Positions 51,761 to 59,530 of a DNA stretch of 64,000 nucleotides are shown one piece after another. Within the stretch, counting starts at the first letter, position 1, and every line of letters begins with the position of its first letter. Made by a program: the position numbers and the translations under genes. The stretch covers positions 41,866 to 105,865 of the forward strand of contig JAFUGE010000014.1 in NCBI GenBank assembly GCA_017469545.1, written 5' to 3'. This stretch comes from Clostridia bacterium. GTDB lineage: Bacteria; Bacillota; Clostridia; TANB77; UBA1234. Below the pieces are notes generated by a model. It was not told where the DNA came from and ran no database searches. It saw only the letters and a program-made list of their open reading frames with translations.

Positions 51761-53857
51761 ATGGTAAAAAGTTATTCAATGGATTTGGCTGGCCGTACGC
51801 TAACAATTGAGACGGGCAAGATGTCAGCCCAAGCAAATGGCAGTGTTTTGGTAAGATATGGAGATACGACGGTACTTGTAAACGTAACAGCATCTAAGGC
51901 TCCAAGGGATGGAATTGATTTCTTCCCACTTTCTGTAGATTATGAAGAGAGATTGTATTCTGTAGGAAGAGTTCCTGGAAGCTTTACAAAGAGAGAGGGA
52001 AAGCCTAGCGATAAGGCAATTCTAGTAGCAAGAGCAATTGATAGACCTATCAGACCTCTATTTCCAAAGGATTTGAGAAATGATGTATGTGTTAATATTT
52101 TAGTATTATCTGTAGACCCAGATTGTTCGCAAGAAGTGGCTGCACAGATTGGTACTTCTGCTGCACTTAGCATTTCTGATATTCCATTTAATGGCCCAAC
52201 GGCTGCGGTTAGCGTTGGTTATGTGGATGGACAAATTGTGATTAATCCTACATTAGAGCAAAGAGGACACAATCGTTTGAACTTAACAGTTGCTGGAACA
52301 AAGGACAAGGTTTCTATGATTGAGGCTGGTGCCGACGAGATTCCAGACGACGTAATGCTAGAAGCCATTGCTAAAGGACATGAAGAAATTAAGAAAGTTG
52401 CTAGCTTTATTGAGAATATTCAAAATGAAATTGGAAAAGCTAAATTTGCTTATGATTCTTGCGAAGTTCCAGAAGAGTTCTTTGAGGAGATTAAGGAATT
52501 TGCGAAAGACAAGATGTATGAGGCTGTACAAGCTGTAGATAAAGCAGTTCGCGATGCAAATCTAGAAAAATTAACAGAAGAAGTAAAGGCATATTTACAA
52601 GAGAAGTATGGCGAAGCGTATGAAGAGAAAGCCGCTATGCTTGGCGATGCTTTGTATAAATTAGAGAAAAAGACTGTTAGACATATGATTTTGGAAGAGC
52701 ATAAGAGAGTAGACGGAAGAGCTATTGACGAAATTAGACCTCTTTCTGCTGAGGTAGATATTCTTCCAAGAGTTCACGGAAGTGCTTTGTTCTCAAGAGG
52801 TTTAACACAAGTACTATCTGTTGTTACGCTAGGAACGGTTGCTGACGAGCAAGAATTAGATGGATTAGACGAGGAAAAATCAAAGAGATATATCCACCAC
52901 TACAACTTCCCACCATACAGTGTTGGTGAGGCAAGACCTTCTAGAGGCCCTGGCAGAAGAGAGATTGGACATGGTGCGTTGGCCGAAAGAGCTTTGGCTC
53001 CAGTAATTCCTTCTCAAGAGGAGTTTCCATACACGATTAGAGTGGTTTCAGAAGTATTATCGTCAAATGGTTCTACTTCTCAAGGAAGCATTTGCGGAAG
53101 CACGTTGTCTCTAATGGCAGCTGGCGTTCCAATTAAAGAGCCTGTTGCAGGTATTTCAACAGGTTTGGTTACAGACGAGAATGACAGAAATCGTTATGTT
53201 ATGATTACAGATATTCAAGGAATCGAAGATTTCTTTGGCGATATGGACTTTAAGGTGGCTGGTACAAAGAATGGTATTACAGCAATCCAGGTGGATATTA
53301 AGATTGATGGCTTAACACTTCAAATCATTAAAGAGGCTTTTGAGAGAACGAGAAATGCTAGAATGTACATTTTGAATGAAGTAATGTTAAAGGCAATCTC
53401 AGAGCCAAGAAAAGAGATTTCTAAGTATGCTCCAAAGATTATTACGCTAATGATTGACCCAGATAAAATTAAAGATGTAATTGGTTCTGGTGGCAAGACG
53501 ATTAATAAGATTATTGCAGATACTGGCGTTAAAATTGATATTGAGGACGACGGACAAGTTTTCATTGCTTCGAATGATGCAGATGGTGCACAAAGAGCTT
53601 TGCAAATGATCAAAGATATTACAATGGAATTCGAAGTTGGCCAAATCTATGAAGGAAAAGTAACTAGAATTATGAACTTTGGTGCTTTTGTAGAAGTGGC
53701 TCCAGGTAAGGAAGGCTTAGTGCACATTTCAAAGCTTGCCAAAGAAAGAGTAGAAAAAGTGGAAGACGTTGTCAAAGTGGGCGACGCGATTAAAGTAAAA
53801 GTAATCGAAATAGACGAGCAAGGCAGAGTTAATATGAGAAGAGAAATCGAGGATTAA
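51761..53857 (+). CDS. pnp: Polyribonucleotide nucleotidyltransferase (PNPase)
   Basis: 698 residues, full length. Two RNase PH folds (about 10-145 and 315-450; [14 protein letters not shown] and [32 protein letters not shown] mark the second, catalytic one), a helical domain between, a KH domain with [12 protein letters not shown] (about 565-576), and an S1 domain at the end ([25 protein letters not shown]). Reaction: phosphorolytic 3'-5' RNA decay and the reverse polymerisation. Start after TAGGAGGAG. The next gene starts 4 nt after its stop. Confidence 0.97.
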   Translation: MVKSYSMDLAGRTLTIETGKMSAQANGSVLVRYGDTTVLVNVTASKAPRDGIDFFPLSVDYEERLYSVGRVPGSFTKREGKPSDKAILVARAIDRPIRPLFPKDLRNDVCVNILVLSVDPDCSQEVAAQIGTSAALSISDIPFNGPTAAVSVGYVDGQIVINPTLEQRGHNRLNLTVAGTKDKVSMIEAGADEIPDDVMLEAIAKGHEEIKKVASFIENIQNEIGKAKFAYDSCEVPEEFFEEIKEFAKDKMYEAVQAVDKAVRDANLEKLTEEVKAYLQEKYGEAYEEKAAMLGDALYKLEKKTVRHMILEEHKRVDGRAIDEIRPLSAEVDILPRVHGSALFSRGLTQVLSVVTLGTVADEQELDGLDEEKSKRYIHHYNFPPYSVGEARPSRGPGRREIGHGALAERALAPVIPSQEEFPYTIRVVSEVLSSNGSTSQGSICGSTLSLMAAGVPIKEPVAGISTGLVTDENDRNRYVMITDIQGIEDFFGDMDFKVAGTKNGITAIQVDIKIDGLTLQIIKEAFERTRNARMYILNEVMLKAISEPRKEISKYAPKIITLMIDPDKIKDVIGSGGKTINKIIADTGVKIDIEDDGQVFIASNDADGAQRALQMIKDITMEFEVGQIYEGKVTRIMNFGAFVEVAPGKEGLVHISKLAKERVEKVEDVVKVGDAIKVKVIEIDEQGRVNMRREIED

Positions 53858-53861
53858 ATCT

Positions 53862-54683
53862 ATGAAATTATATGCTTTTGTTGGCCCGAGTGGCACAGGA
53901 AAAAGTCATAGAGCTCAGATGGTTGCGAGACAAAAAGGGACAGAATACATTATAGACGATGCTTTATTTATCAAAGGTAACAAGATTATTGCCGGCACTT
54001 CGGCCAAAAGGGCGGCTACGAAAATAGAGTCTGTTAAGCGTGACTTATATTCGAATCCTAGTCAAGTCGAGGAGATACAGGCGGCCATTGAAAAAGAAAA
54101 GCCGGAAAGCATCTTGATTCTAGGCACTTCAGACGAAATGGTTGCTAAAATTGCGAAAAACATTGCTGACCAAGAAATTGAAGAAACGGTATATATTGAG
54201 GATGTTTCGACGCCTGAGGAAATTGCGGCGGCCAGAAGCGCGAGAAGAGCAGAAGGTAAGCACGTGATTCCAGTCCCAACATTTGAAATAAAAAAAGAGT
54301 TCTCAGGATATTTGGTAGACCCATTACAAATTTTCAAGTGGAAAGGAAGAGGAACAGCCCCATATATGGCTGAAAAATCGCTTATCAGGCCTACTTTTAG
54401 CTATCTTGGAAACTATACCATTTCGGATAATGTTATTCGCACGATTATTGAATATATGAGCCGCGATATTGAAGGAATTTACAAGATACAGCGAATTAAG
54501 ATAGATACGTATTCCAATGGTATTTTTATATACATTGATGTAATCTTGGAATATGGCCATAATTTAAGGGATATTTTGGCGGAATTGAAGAGAAGAAGCA
54601 TTAAGGAAATTGACAGACTTACGGCAATAAATGTAATAGACATTCAGCTATTGGCAAAAGGATTACACATAGAAGAAAAATAA
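53862..54683 (+). CDS. P-loop protein fused to an Asp23/Gls24-like domain
   Basis: 273 residues. Residues 1-130 form a small P-loop domain with Walker A GPSGTGKS (7-14) and ILILGTSDEMV as a candidate Walker B region. After a linker of about 40 residues, 180-270 (RPTFSYLGNYTISDNVIRTIIEYMSRDIEGIYKIQRIKI, then IFIYIDVILEYGHNL) match the Asp23/Gls24 (DUF322) alkaline-shock fold. Asp23-like proteins attach to membranes and affect envelope stress; the ATPase half has no assigned role. Start 4 nt after pnp implies translational coupling. The pair arrangement pnp + this protein may hint at RNA decay or membrane linkage, but that is inference. Confidence 0.7.
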   Translation: MKLYAFVGPSGTGKSHRAQMVARQKGTEYIIDDALFIKGNKIIAGTSAKRAATKIESVKRDLYSNPSQVEEIQAAIEKEKPESILILGTSDEMVAKIAKNIADQEIEETVYIEDVSTPEEIAAARSARRAEGKHVIPVPTFEIKKEFSGYLVDPLQIFKWKGRGTAPYMAEKSLIRPTFSYLGNYTISDNVIRTIIEYMSRDIEGIYKIQRIKIDTYSNGIFIYIDVILEYGHNLRDILAELKRRSIKEIDRLTAINVIDIQLLAKGLHIEEK

Positions 54684-54686
54684 GGT

Positions 54687-54713
54687 TGTAGGGGCAGCGT
54701 ATCACGCTGCCCG
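54687..54713 (+). repeat. REP-like element
   Basis: GTAG head plus GGGCAGCGT / ACGCTGCCC stem, 3 bases after the preceding stop. Confidence 0.85.
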
Positions 54714-54722
54714 TTTTACGAT

Positions 54723-54761
54723 TTTACATTTAATTTACATATATATTAAAGTTTGTTTACT
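54723..54761 (+). promoter_or_regulatory. Direct TTTACA repeats, Pho-box-like
   Basis: TTTACA at 54723-54728 and 54734-54739 (11-nt period) and TTTACT at 54756-54761 (two further periods). The spacing equals one helical turn and resembles PhoP boxes (TT-A/C/T-A-C-A with 5-nt spacers). The site precedes a PhoP-like regulator gene. A 9-bp inverted repeat CTTCTACTA / TAGTAGAAG follows (54760-54784). Confidence 0.5.
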
Positions 54762-54784
54762 TCTACTATATATGATAGTAGAAG

Positions 54785-55026
54785 GTAAATAATAACAAAT
54801 TGTGAGGATATGTTTCATTCGTGGAGAGTGCAGTTGGAAGAAACGGTTGCCGCTGCTCTGGCAATCATTTCTGTCGAACTTTGCTTGAGACGAAGCGAAA
54901 GATATTTAAGTAGACCCTCGCAATTTCGTATTTGCTCTGCAAAGTTCTTTTTTGAATGGGAGAACTTAGCAGAAAATGCAAATGGGGCGAAAGCCTTTAA
55001 AAGGCAATTGCCCCCCAAATGCATTT
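54785..55026 (+). ncRNA. Structured leader or small RNA upstream of the two-component system
   Basis: This 340-base gap has no convincing gene: short ORFs on both strands lack Shine-Dalgarno sites and family resemblance. It contains several stems: TTGCC / GGCAA (54847-54864), GAACTTTGC / GCAAAGTTC (54876-54884 with 54939-54947), AAGTTCT / AGAACTT (54942-54948 with 54961-54967, exclusive with the previous one), and a nested hairpin AAATGCA...TGCATTT with internal GGGGC / GCCCC and GCCTTT / AAAGGC (54973-55026). Could be a switchable leader, a separate RNA or a decayed element; I cannot name a class. Confidence 0.45.
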
Positions 55027-55053
55027 AACAAAGATTGGTAGGTGGAGAAAGCA

Positions 55054-55755
55054 TTGAATAAGAAAATATTGGTAGTTGACGACGATAAGAATATATGCGA
55101 GTTATTGAGCCTTTATTTGAAAAAAGAAGGCTATCAAGTGGTATTTGCTTATGACGGAAGCGAGGCGATTACGAAGGCGAAAGAAGAAAAGCCTAACTTA
55201 ATCATTTTGGATGTCATGATGCCTGTCATTAATGGCTGGGAAGCTTGCAAATTAATTAGGCAATTTACAGATGTGCCAATCATTATGCTTACTGCTTTGG
55301 ACACACTAGAAAATAAAGTACAGGGCTTAAATATTGGCGCCGACGATTATGTGGTAAAGCCTTTTGAGCCTGTGGAAGTGGTTGCCAGAATTAATGCACA
55401 TATGAGAAGACAGGAAGCTGGCACTGACAAAAATACAGATGTGGCAAACGATTCAGAAATTGAGATTGATAATTTAAGCGTGAATATGGATAAGTACGAA
55501 GTAAAACTAAATGGAAAATTAGTGACGGACTTGAAGCCAAAAGAAATCCAGCTTCTTCATTTCTTTATGCTTAATAAAAATCAAGTCTTTACAAGAGAGC
55601 AGCTTTTGGATAAGGTTTGGGGATACGAGTATTTTGGCGGTACGAGAACGGTTGACGTTCATATTAAGAGTGTCAGAGAGAAATTGAGTAGTAGTAAAAA
55701 TAAATGGGAAATTAAAACAATTTGGAATGTAGGATATAAATTTGAAGTGAAGTAG
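55054..55755 (+). CDS. phoP: OmpR/PhoP-family response regulator
   Basis: 233 residues from TTG 55054 (GGTGGAG 7 nt upstream); GTG 55042 would add four residues. Receiver domain: acidic pair in VVDDDKN (about 7-11), phospho-acceptor Asp in IILDVMMPV (about 51), Thr/Ser switch in MLTALD and Lys in VVKPFEP. C-terminal winged HTH (about 130-232) of OmpR type: LKPKEIQLLHFFMLNKNQVFTREQLLDKVWGYEYFGGTRTVDVHIKSVREKL. The sensor kinase follows after 15 nt. The kinase output and Pho-like boxes upstream suggest PhoP, but ResD/WalR-like alternatives cannot be excluded. Confidence 0.88.
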   Translation: MNKKILVVDDDKNICELLSLYLKKEGYQVVFAYDGSEAITKAKEEKPNLIILDVMMPVINGWEACKLIRQFTDVPIIMLTALDTLENKVQGLNIGADDYVVKPFEPVEVVARINAHMRRQEAGTDKNTDVANDSEIEIDNLSVNMDKYEVKLNGKLVTDLKPKEIQLLHFFMLNKNQVFTREQLLDKVWGYEYFGGTRTVDVHIKSVREKLSSSKNKWEIKTIWNVGYKFEVK

Positions 55756-55770
55756 TAGATAGGGGATTAT

Positions 55771-57162
55771 ATGTTTAAAGGGATTTATTTTAAGCTGGTT
55801 AGCACGTATTTAACTTTGTTTTTAGTGATTATATTGTTAATATCGTTTTTTACGCTTAGCATTTTTTATAGGGAATTTACCAACCAGGCGCAGCAAGATT
55901 TGATTAGCGCTGGCGAGAAGACAAATGCCCTTATGACTAGGTATTACGATAATGAAATTTCTAAAACAGAGCTTACCGCTTGGATTAATGCCATGAGCTA
56001 TATTTCCAACATTAAAATATACATATTAAATCCCGATACTTCTATCCTTCACCAAGTCTCTAGCGAAGACAATATGTCTTTCAATAATCAAATTAGAGAA
56101 GACATTAAGGCCGTGATGGAGGGCCAAACGGTAAGAAGAATGAATCCGTTTAAACTTAGTAAAGATACAGAAGTTGTTTATGTAGGAATGCCTTTAACTT
56201 ATAACGATACTATTTCTGGCGTGATTATGCTATTTTCGCCGATTACGGAGTTGAATTCGATTTTGCATCAAGCATTAATTACGATTGCGACGGTAATTCT
56301 AATTTCTGTTTTGATTTGTACACTTGCCATCCTTCGAATTTCGATTAAGATTTCAGAGCCAATTCATACGATTAGCGATTATGCTAGAAAAATTGGTAAA
56401 GGCGAAGAAGTGCCGGATGTGGAAATTAATTCGAATGACGAACTTGGTATGCTTGCGCAATCTTTCAATGAAATGAAGAAAGAGATTTCAGTTGCAGAAC
56501 AAATGAGACGCGAGATTGTAGCCAATGTTTCGCACGAGCTTAGAACGCCGCTTACTTCGATTATTGGATTTATCAAGGGTATTTTGGATGGTGTCATTAC
56601 AGACGACGACGAAAAGAAATACTTGTCGATTGCTTATGAAGAGGCTAACAGACTAAAGGAATTGACGAAAGATATTGTGGATGTAGCAAAATTAGAATCC
56701 GGAAGTACGAAATTGTATAGAGAAGAATTTATGCTAAACGACTTGGCAAAAGACGTATATGTGGAGCTAGAAGAATTAGTCAAAGAGAAAAATTTGGAAT
56801 TTATTTTTGAAGAAAAAGATCAAGAGATTATGCTTTATGCTGATAAGGCCAGAATTAGGCAAGTTTTGATTAATATTATTAATAACTCAATTAAATTTAC
56901 CAATGAAGGCTATATCGAAATGACGATTGAGAAATACGAAGATAAGGCTAAAATTGAAATTAAAGATACAGGAATTGGAATTCAACAAGACAAAATCGCT
57001 TATTTATTTAATAAGTTCTATACAGCAAATGAATACGGCAACGCTACTTCTGGCGCTGGTTTAGGACTTAATATCGTAAAAAATATTATTGATATGCACG
57101 AAGGAAAAATTACAATCGACAGTGTTGTAAACGAGGGTACAACCATATCGATTATTCTATAA
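55771..57162 (+). CDS. phoR: Sensor histidine kinase (PhoR-like)
   Basis: 463 residues. Two membrane helices (about 10-32 and 168-190) flank a 135-residue extracellular sensor (about 33-167). HAMP linker (about 190-243), HisKA with phospho-His in VANVSHELRTPLTSIIGFIKG (about 250-270) and HATPase_c with N box INNSIKFTNEG, G1 DTGIGI, G2 GAGLGLNIVKNI. Autophosphorylates and passes phosphate to the adjacent regulator. The PAS domain typical of many PhoR proteins is not evident between HAMP and HisKA, so the signal may differ. The start ATG 55771 has GGGGAT at moderate distance. Confidence 0.9.
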   Translation: MFKGIYFKLVSTYLTLFLVIILLISFFTLSIFYREFTNQAQQDLISAGEKTNALMTRYYDNEISKTELTAWINAMSYISNIKIYILNPDTSILHQVSSEDNMSFNNQIREDIKAVMEGQTVRRMNPFKLSKDTEVVYVGMPLTYNDTISGVIMLFSPITELNSILHQALITIATVILISVLICTLAILRISIKISEPIHTISDYARKIGKGEEVPDVEINSNDELGMLAQSFNEMKKEISVAEQMRREIVANVSHELRTPLTSIIGFIKGILDGVITDDDEKKYLSIAYEEANRLKELTKDIVDVAKLESGSTKLYREEFMLNDLAKDVYVELEELVKEKNLEFIFEEKDQEIMLYADKARIRQVLINIINNSIKFTNEGYIEMTIEKYEDKAKIEIKDTGIGIQQDKIAYLFNKFYTANEYGNATSGAGLGLNIVKNIIDMHEGKITIDSVVNEGTTISIIL

Positions 57163-57194
57163 TTTTGAAATCAACAAGAAAGGTGGAAAGATAA

Positions 57195-57686
57195 GTGAGT
57201 AACCTATTTAAGGCTGTAAGCACAATACTTATGATTATTTTAATACTTCTCTTAATATGGGTTCTTGTAAGCTATTACAAGGAAGACCCTTTTACTGCTA
57301 CGCCTTCAAATCCTGTTACTGTGCCACCAATCGAAGAACCAATAGATAATAATGTGATTATTGACGAAAAAGAAAACAGGAATGACGAAGAAGACCCAAA
57401 TTCTTCTGTGGAAAACAATGGGGAGAATGAGGTTCAAGAGCCTTTGGATGGAAATAACGAGTCCACAGAGCCTGCACTTGAGACGAACGACAAGCCTGGT
57501 CGTGATTGGCCGCCAACGTCAAAAGATCCTGTTGTAATGGAGTCAGCAGATCAGACTTCTAATCGTGAAAAACAAGAAGTACTAACAGAGATTGATAAAA
57601 CTTTAATGGAGCTACTTCAGGTTGTTGATAAAGTGCAGCCGATTGACGAGACACGATTAGGAATTGACGAAAGCGAGGTGCAATAA
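57195..57686 (+). CDS. Membrane-anchored acidic protein of unknown function
   Basis: 163 residues from GTG 57195 (AGGTGG 8 nt upstream). One membrane helix (about 9-26, STILMIILILLLIWVLVSY) then a long Glu/Asn/Asp/Pro-rich, probably disordered extracellular region (30-125) and a short helical end (LTEIDKTLMELLQVVDKV). No domain recognised. The stop overlaps the next start (TAATG), so it is translationally coupled with the secreted coiled-coil protein, and it follows the histidine kinase by 32 nt. It might be a signal accessory to the kinase, by position only. Confidence 0.75.
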   Translation: MSNLFKAVSTILMIILILLLIWVLVSYYKEDPFTATPSNPVTVPPIEEPIDNNVIIDEKENRNDEEDPNSSVENNGENEVQEPLDGNNESTEPALETNDKPGRDWPPTSKDPVVMESADQTSNREKQEVLTEIDKTLMELLQVVDKVQPIDETRLGIDESEVQ

Positions 57687-58189
57687 TGAAAAAATTTGTA
57701 CTTTGCTTAGCATTTATCACGTTTACTTTGATTGGCAGTAGTGTACTTGCTACAGAAACAGAAAATGAGCCTGGCGATATTCCGTCAATGACAATAGAAC
57801 AGTTTATCTTAATGAATAAGTCAAAGCAGTCAAAAGTAGATATTATTAAAAAGAATAATGTGGAAATGGAAACATTGAAAAATGAGTTGAAAAATAAAAT
57901 TGTTCTTGCGGCAGACAAAATCAATACTTTACGAATTGAGATTTCGCAGGACAATGTTGTCATAACCGACGAGACATTGCAGGAATTAAAGGAGTTATTG
58001 CAGTTCTTGCAGGATTCGAAAAACACGCTTGAGACAGATGTAGAAAGAACATCTGCCGAGATTGAAAACATCTTAGATTTAATTATGGCAAAAGGAATGC
58101 AATTGGAACAGTACGACAAATTGATTGAAAAGCAAAATGAAGTTATTGTAAAAATGAAGAATATTATGGCGACAGTAGAAAGAATATAG
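57686..58189 (+). CDS. Secreted coiled-coil protein of unknown function
   Basis: 167 residues. Signal peptide (about 1-22, MKKFVLCLAFITFTLIGSSVLA) followed by a helical chain (about 38-167) with heptad-like Leu/Ile spacing (VEMETLKNELKNKIVLAADKI, LQELKELLQFLQDSKNTLE, MQLEQYDKLIEKQNEVIV). Starts on the base overlapping the previous stop. It could pair with the preceding membrane protein, whose C terminus is also helical. I do not recognise a family. ftsY follows 9 nt later, so all sit in one transcription unit from the two-component system on. Confidence 0.78.
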   Translation: MKKFVLCLAFITFTLIGSSVLATETENEPGDIPSMTIEQFILMNKSKQSKVDIIKKNNVEMETLKNELKNKIVLAADKINTLRIEISQDNVVITDETLQELKELLQFLQDSKNTLETDVERTSAEIENILDLIMAKGMQLEQYDKLIEKQNEVIVKMKNIMATVERI

Positions 58190-58198
58190 GAGAGTAAC

Positions 58199-59107
58199 AT
58201 GGGATTTTTTGAGAAATTAAAACAAGGATTGACGAAAACAAAAGAAGCAATTAATAGCCAGATTAATAATGTATTTAGCAACTTTAGAAAAGTCGACGAA
58301 GAGTTATTAGAAGAACTAGAGGAAGCACTGATTATGTCGGACGTGGGAGCAAATACTTCTGTAAAAATTATTGCTAACTTAAGAAATAGAATTAAACTAG
58401 AGAAAATAGAAGATGCAGAACAGGTAAAGGAAGCATTAAAGGACGAGATTGCGAAAGTTTTAACGGAGAAGGATACAGGCTTAAATTTACATACAAAGCC
58501 AGCCGTATTATTAGTAGTAGGCGTGAACGGGGCAGGAAAAACGACATCGATTGGAAAGATGGCGGCAAGTATGAAAGCCGAGGGCAAGAAGGTATTGGTT
58601 GCTGCTGCAGATACCTTTAGAGCGGCGGCTATTGAGCAATTAGAAGTTTGGACCGAAAGAGCAAATGTGGATATCTTAAAGAGACCAGAGGGCTCTGACC
58701 CGGCTTCTGTTGTTTTTGACGCGGCGAGAAGAACGAAAGAGGAAAGCTATGATATTTTAATTATTGATACCGCAGGAAGACTACACACTAAGAAGAATTT
58801 GATGGAAGAGCTTAACAAAATAGAAAGAGTGCTAGAAAAGGAATTGCCGGAGGCGGACAAAGAAGTTTTGATTGTATTGGACGGAACAACAGGCCAAAAT
58901 GCCTTAATACAAGCCAAAGAATTCTCGGAAGTGACAAAAATAACGGGAATTGTTCTAACAAAATTAGACGGCACGGCAAAGGGTGGCGCAGTCATTGGCA
59001 TTTGTAGCGAACTAAATGTCCCAGTCAAATTTATCGGCGTAGGCGAACAAATCCAAGATCTACAACCATTTAACGCCAAAGACTTCGCCAATGCATTGTT
59101 TGAATAA
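58199..59107 (+). CDS. ftsY: Signal recognition particle receptor FtsY
   Basis: 302 residues: N domain four-helix bundle (about 1-85, EELEEALIMSDVGANTS) and G domain with VVGVNGAGKTTSIGKMA (G1), DTFRAAAIEQLEVW, IIDTAGRLHTKKNLMEEL, VLDGTTGQNAL and TKLDGTAKGGAVIGI. The acidic A domain of E. coli FtsY is absent, usual for Firmicutes. Role: docks SRP-ribosome complexes at the membrane by GTP-dependent heterodimerisation with Ffh. Start after AGGAG. Confidence 0.96.
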   Translation: MGFFEKLKQGLTKTKEAINSQINNVFSNFRKVDEELLEELEEALIMSDVGANTSVKIIANLRNRIKLEKIEDAEQVKEALKDEIAKVLTEKDTGLNLHTKPAVLLVVGVNGAGKTTSIGKMAASMKAEGKKVLVAAADTFRAAAIEQLEVWTERANVDILKRPEGSDPASVVFDAARRTKEESYDILIIDTAGRLHTKKNLMEELNKIERVLEKELPEADKEVLIVLDGTTGQNALIQAKEFSEVTKITGIVLTKLDGTAKGGAVIGICSELNVPVKFIGVGEQIQDLQPFNAKDFANALFE

Positions 59108-59110
59108 AAA

Positions 59111-59137
59111 CGTAGGGGTCGGCGTCTCGACGACCCA
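59111..59137 (+). repeat. REP-like element (diverged)
   Basis: Head CGTAGGGG, stem GGGTCG / CGACCC with a longer internal loop; 3 bases after the ftsY stop. Confidence 0.7.
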
Positions 59138-59165
59138 TGGATGCATATAAATAACACAATTGGTA

Positions 59166-59201
59166 AAAAATACTCATTAGGTGAAGCTAATGAGTATTTT
59201 T
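59166..59201 (+). terminator. 15-bp hairpin that overlaps the start of the next gene
   Basis: Perfect arms AAAAATACTCATTAG (59166-59180) and its complement (59187-59201) with loop GTGAAG and a 3' T5. It has terminator form, yet the start codon ATG 59190 lies in the right arm and the AGGTGA ribosome site spans stem and loop. It could therefore also hide the ribosome site. Confidence 0.65.
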
Positions 59202-59468
59202 AAGTCCAAAGTTGAGAAAAAGATAGACAAAATATCGCAAAGACTAGATGGAATTATGATAAATGAATATGTTGTGTTAATGAGTGACCCCAAGAAATTA
59301 TTATGGCGAAATTTTTTATCAGGTATCTCCAAAGGCCTTGGCAGTGCAATTGGTTTTACAGTATTGGGTGCCATTGTCGTTATTATTTTGAGAAAATTAG
59401 TAGTGTTGAACATTCCTGTGATTGGAAGATTAATCAAAGATATTGTGGATATTGTGTCAGAGAAATGA
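59190..59468 (+). CDS. DUF5665 small membrane protein
   Basis: 92 residues. Charged N-terminal helix (SIFKSKVEKKIDKISQRLDGIMINEYVVLMSDPKKLLWRNF) followed by a membrane hairpin (about 48-84: ISKGLGSAIGFTVLGAIVVIILRKLVVLNIPVIGRLIKDIVDIV). The pattern 'EY...P.rLlw.N...Gi..GlG.aiGfT.lga' matches DUF5665, a family of unknown function found next to translation or membrane genes in clostridia. ATG 59190 chosen; GTG 59181 is possible. Its start is embedded in a strong hairpin (previous entry). Confidence 0.78.
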   Translation: MSIFKSKVEKKIDKISQRLDGIMINEYVVLMSDPKKLLWRNFLSGISKGLGSAIGFTVLGAIVVIILRKLVVLNIPVIGRLIKDIVDIVSEK

Positions 59469-59475
59469 TTTTGTG

Positions 59476-59504
59476 TTGAAAAAAACATCTGTCTGTTATA
59501 TAAT
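59476..59504 (+). promoter_or_regulatory. Promoter for rimO
   Basis: TTGAAA (59476-59481), 17-nt spacer, TATAAT (59499-59504), 26 nt before the rimO ATG. Confidence 0.75.
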
Positions 59505-59530
59505 TGTCCTATGAAACAGGAGGAGTAATC

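Noticed and set aside
54810..55028. 72-residue plus-strand and 69-residue minus-strand ORFs upstream of the response regulator
   Set aside because: Neither has a good Shine-Dalgarno or a recognisable domain, both cover the same bases, and the region is better explained by nested stems.
57559..58587. 342-residue minus-strand ORF
   Set aside because: Low-complexity Ser/Phe/Ile sequence antisense to three coupled plus-strand genes with ribosome sites; no family resemblance.
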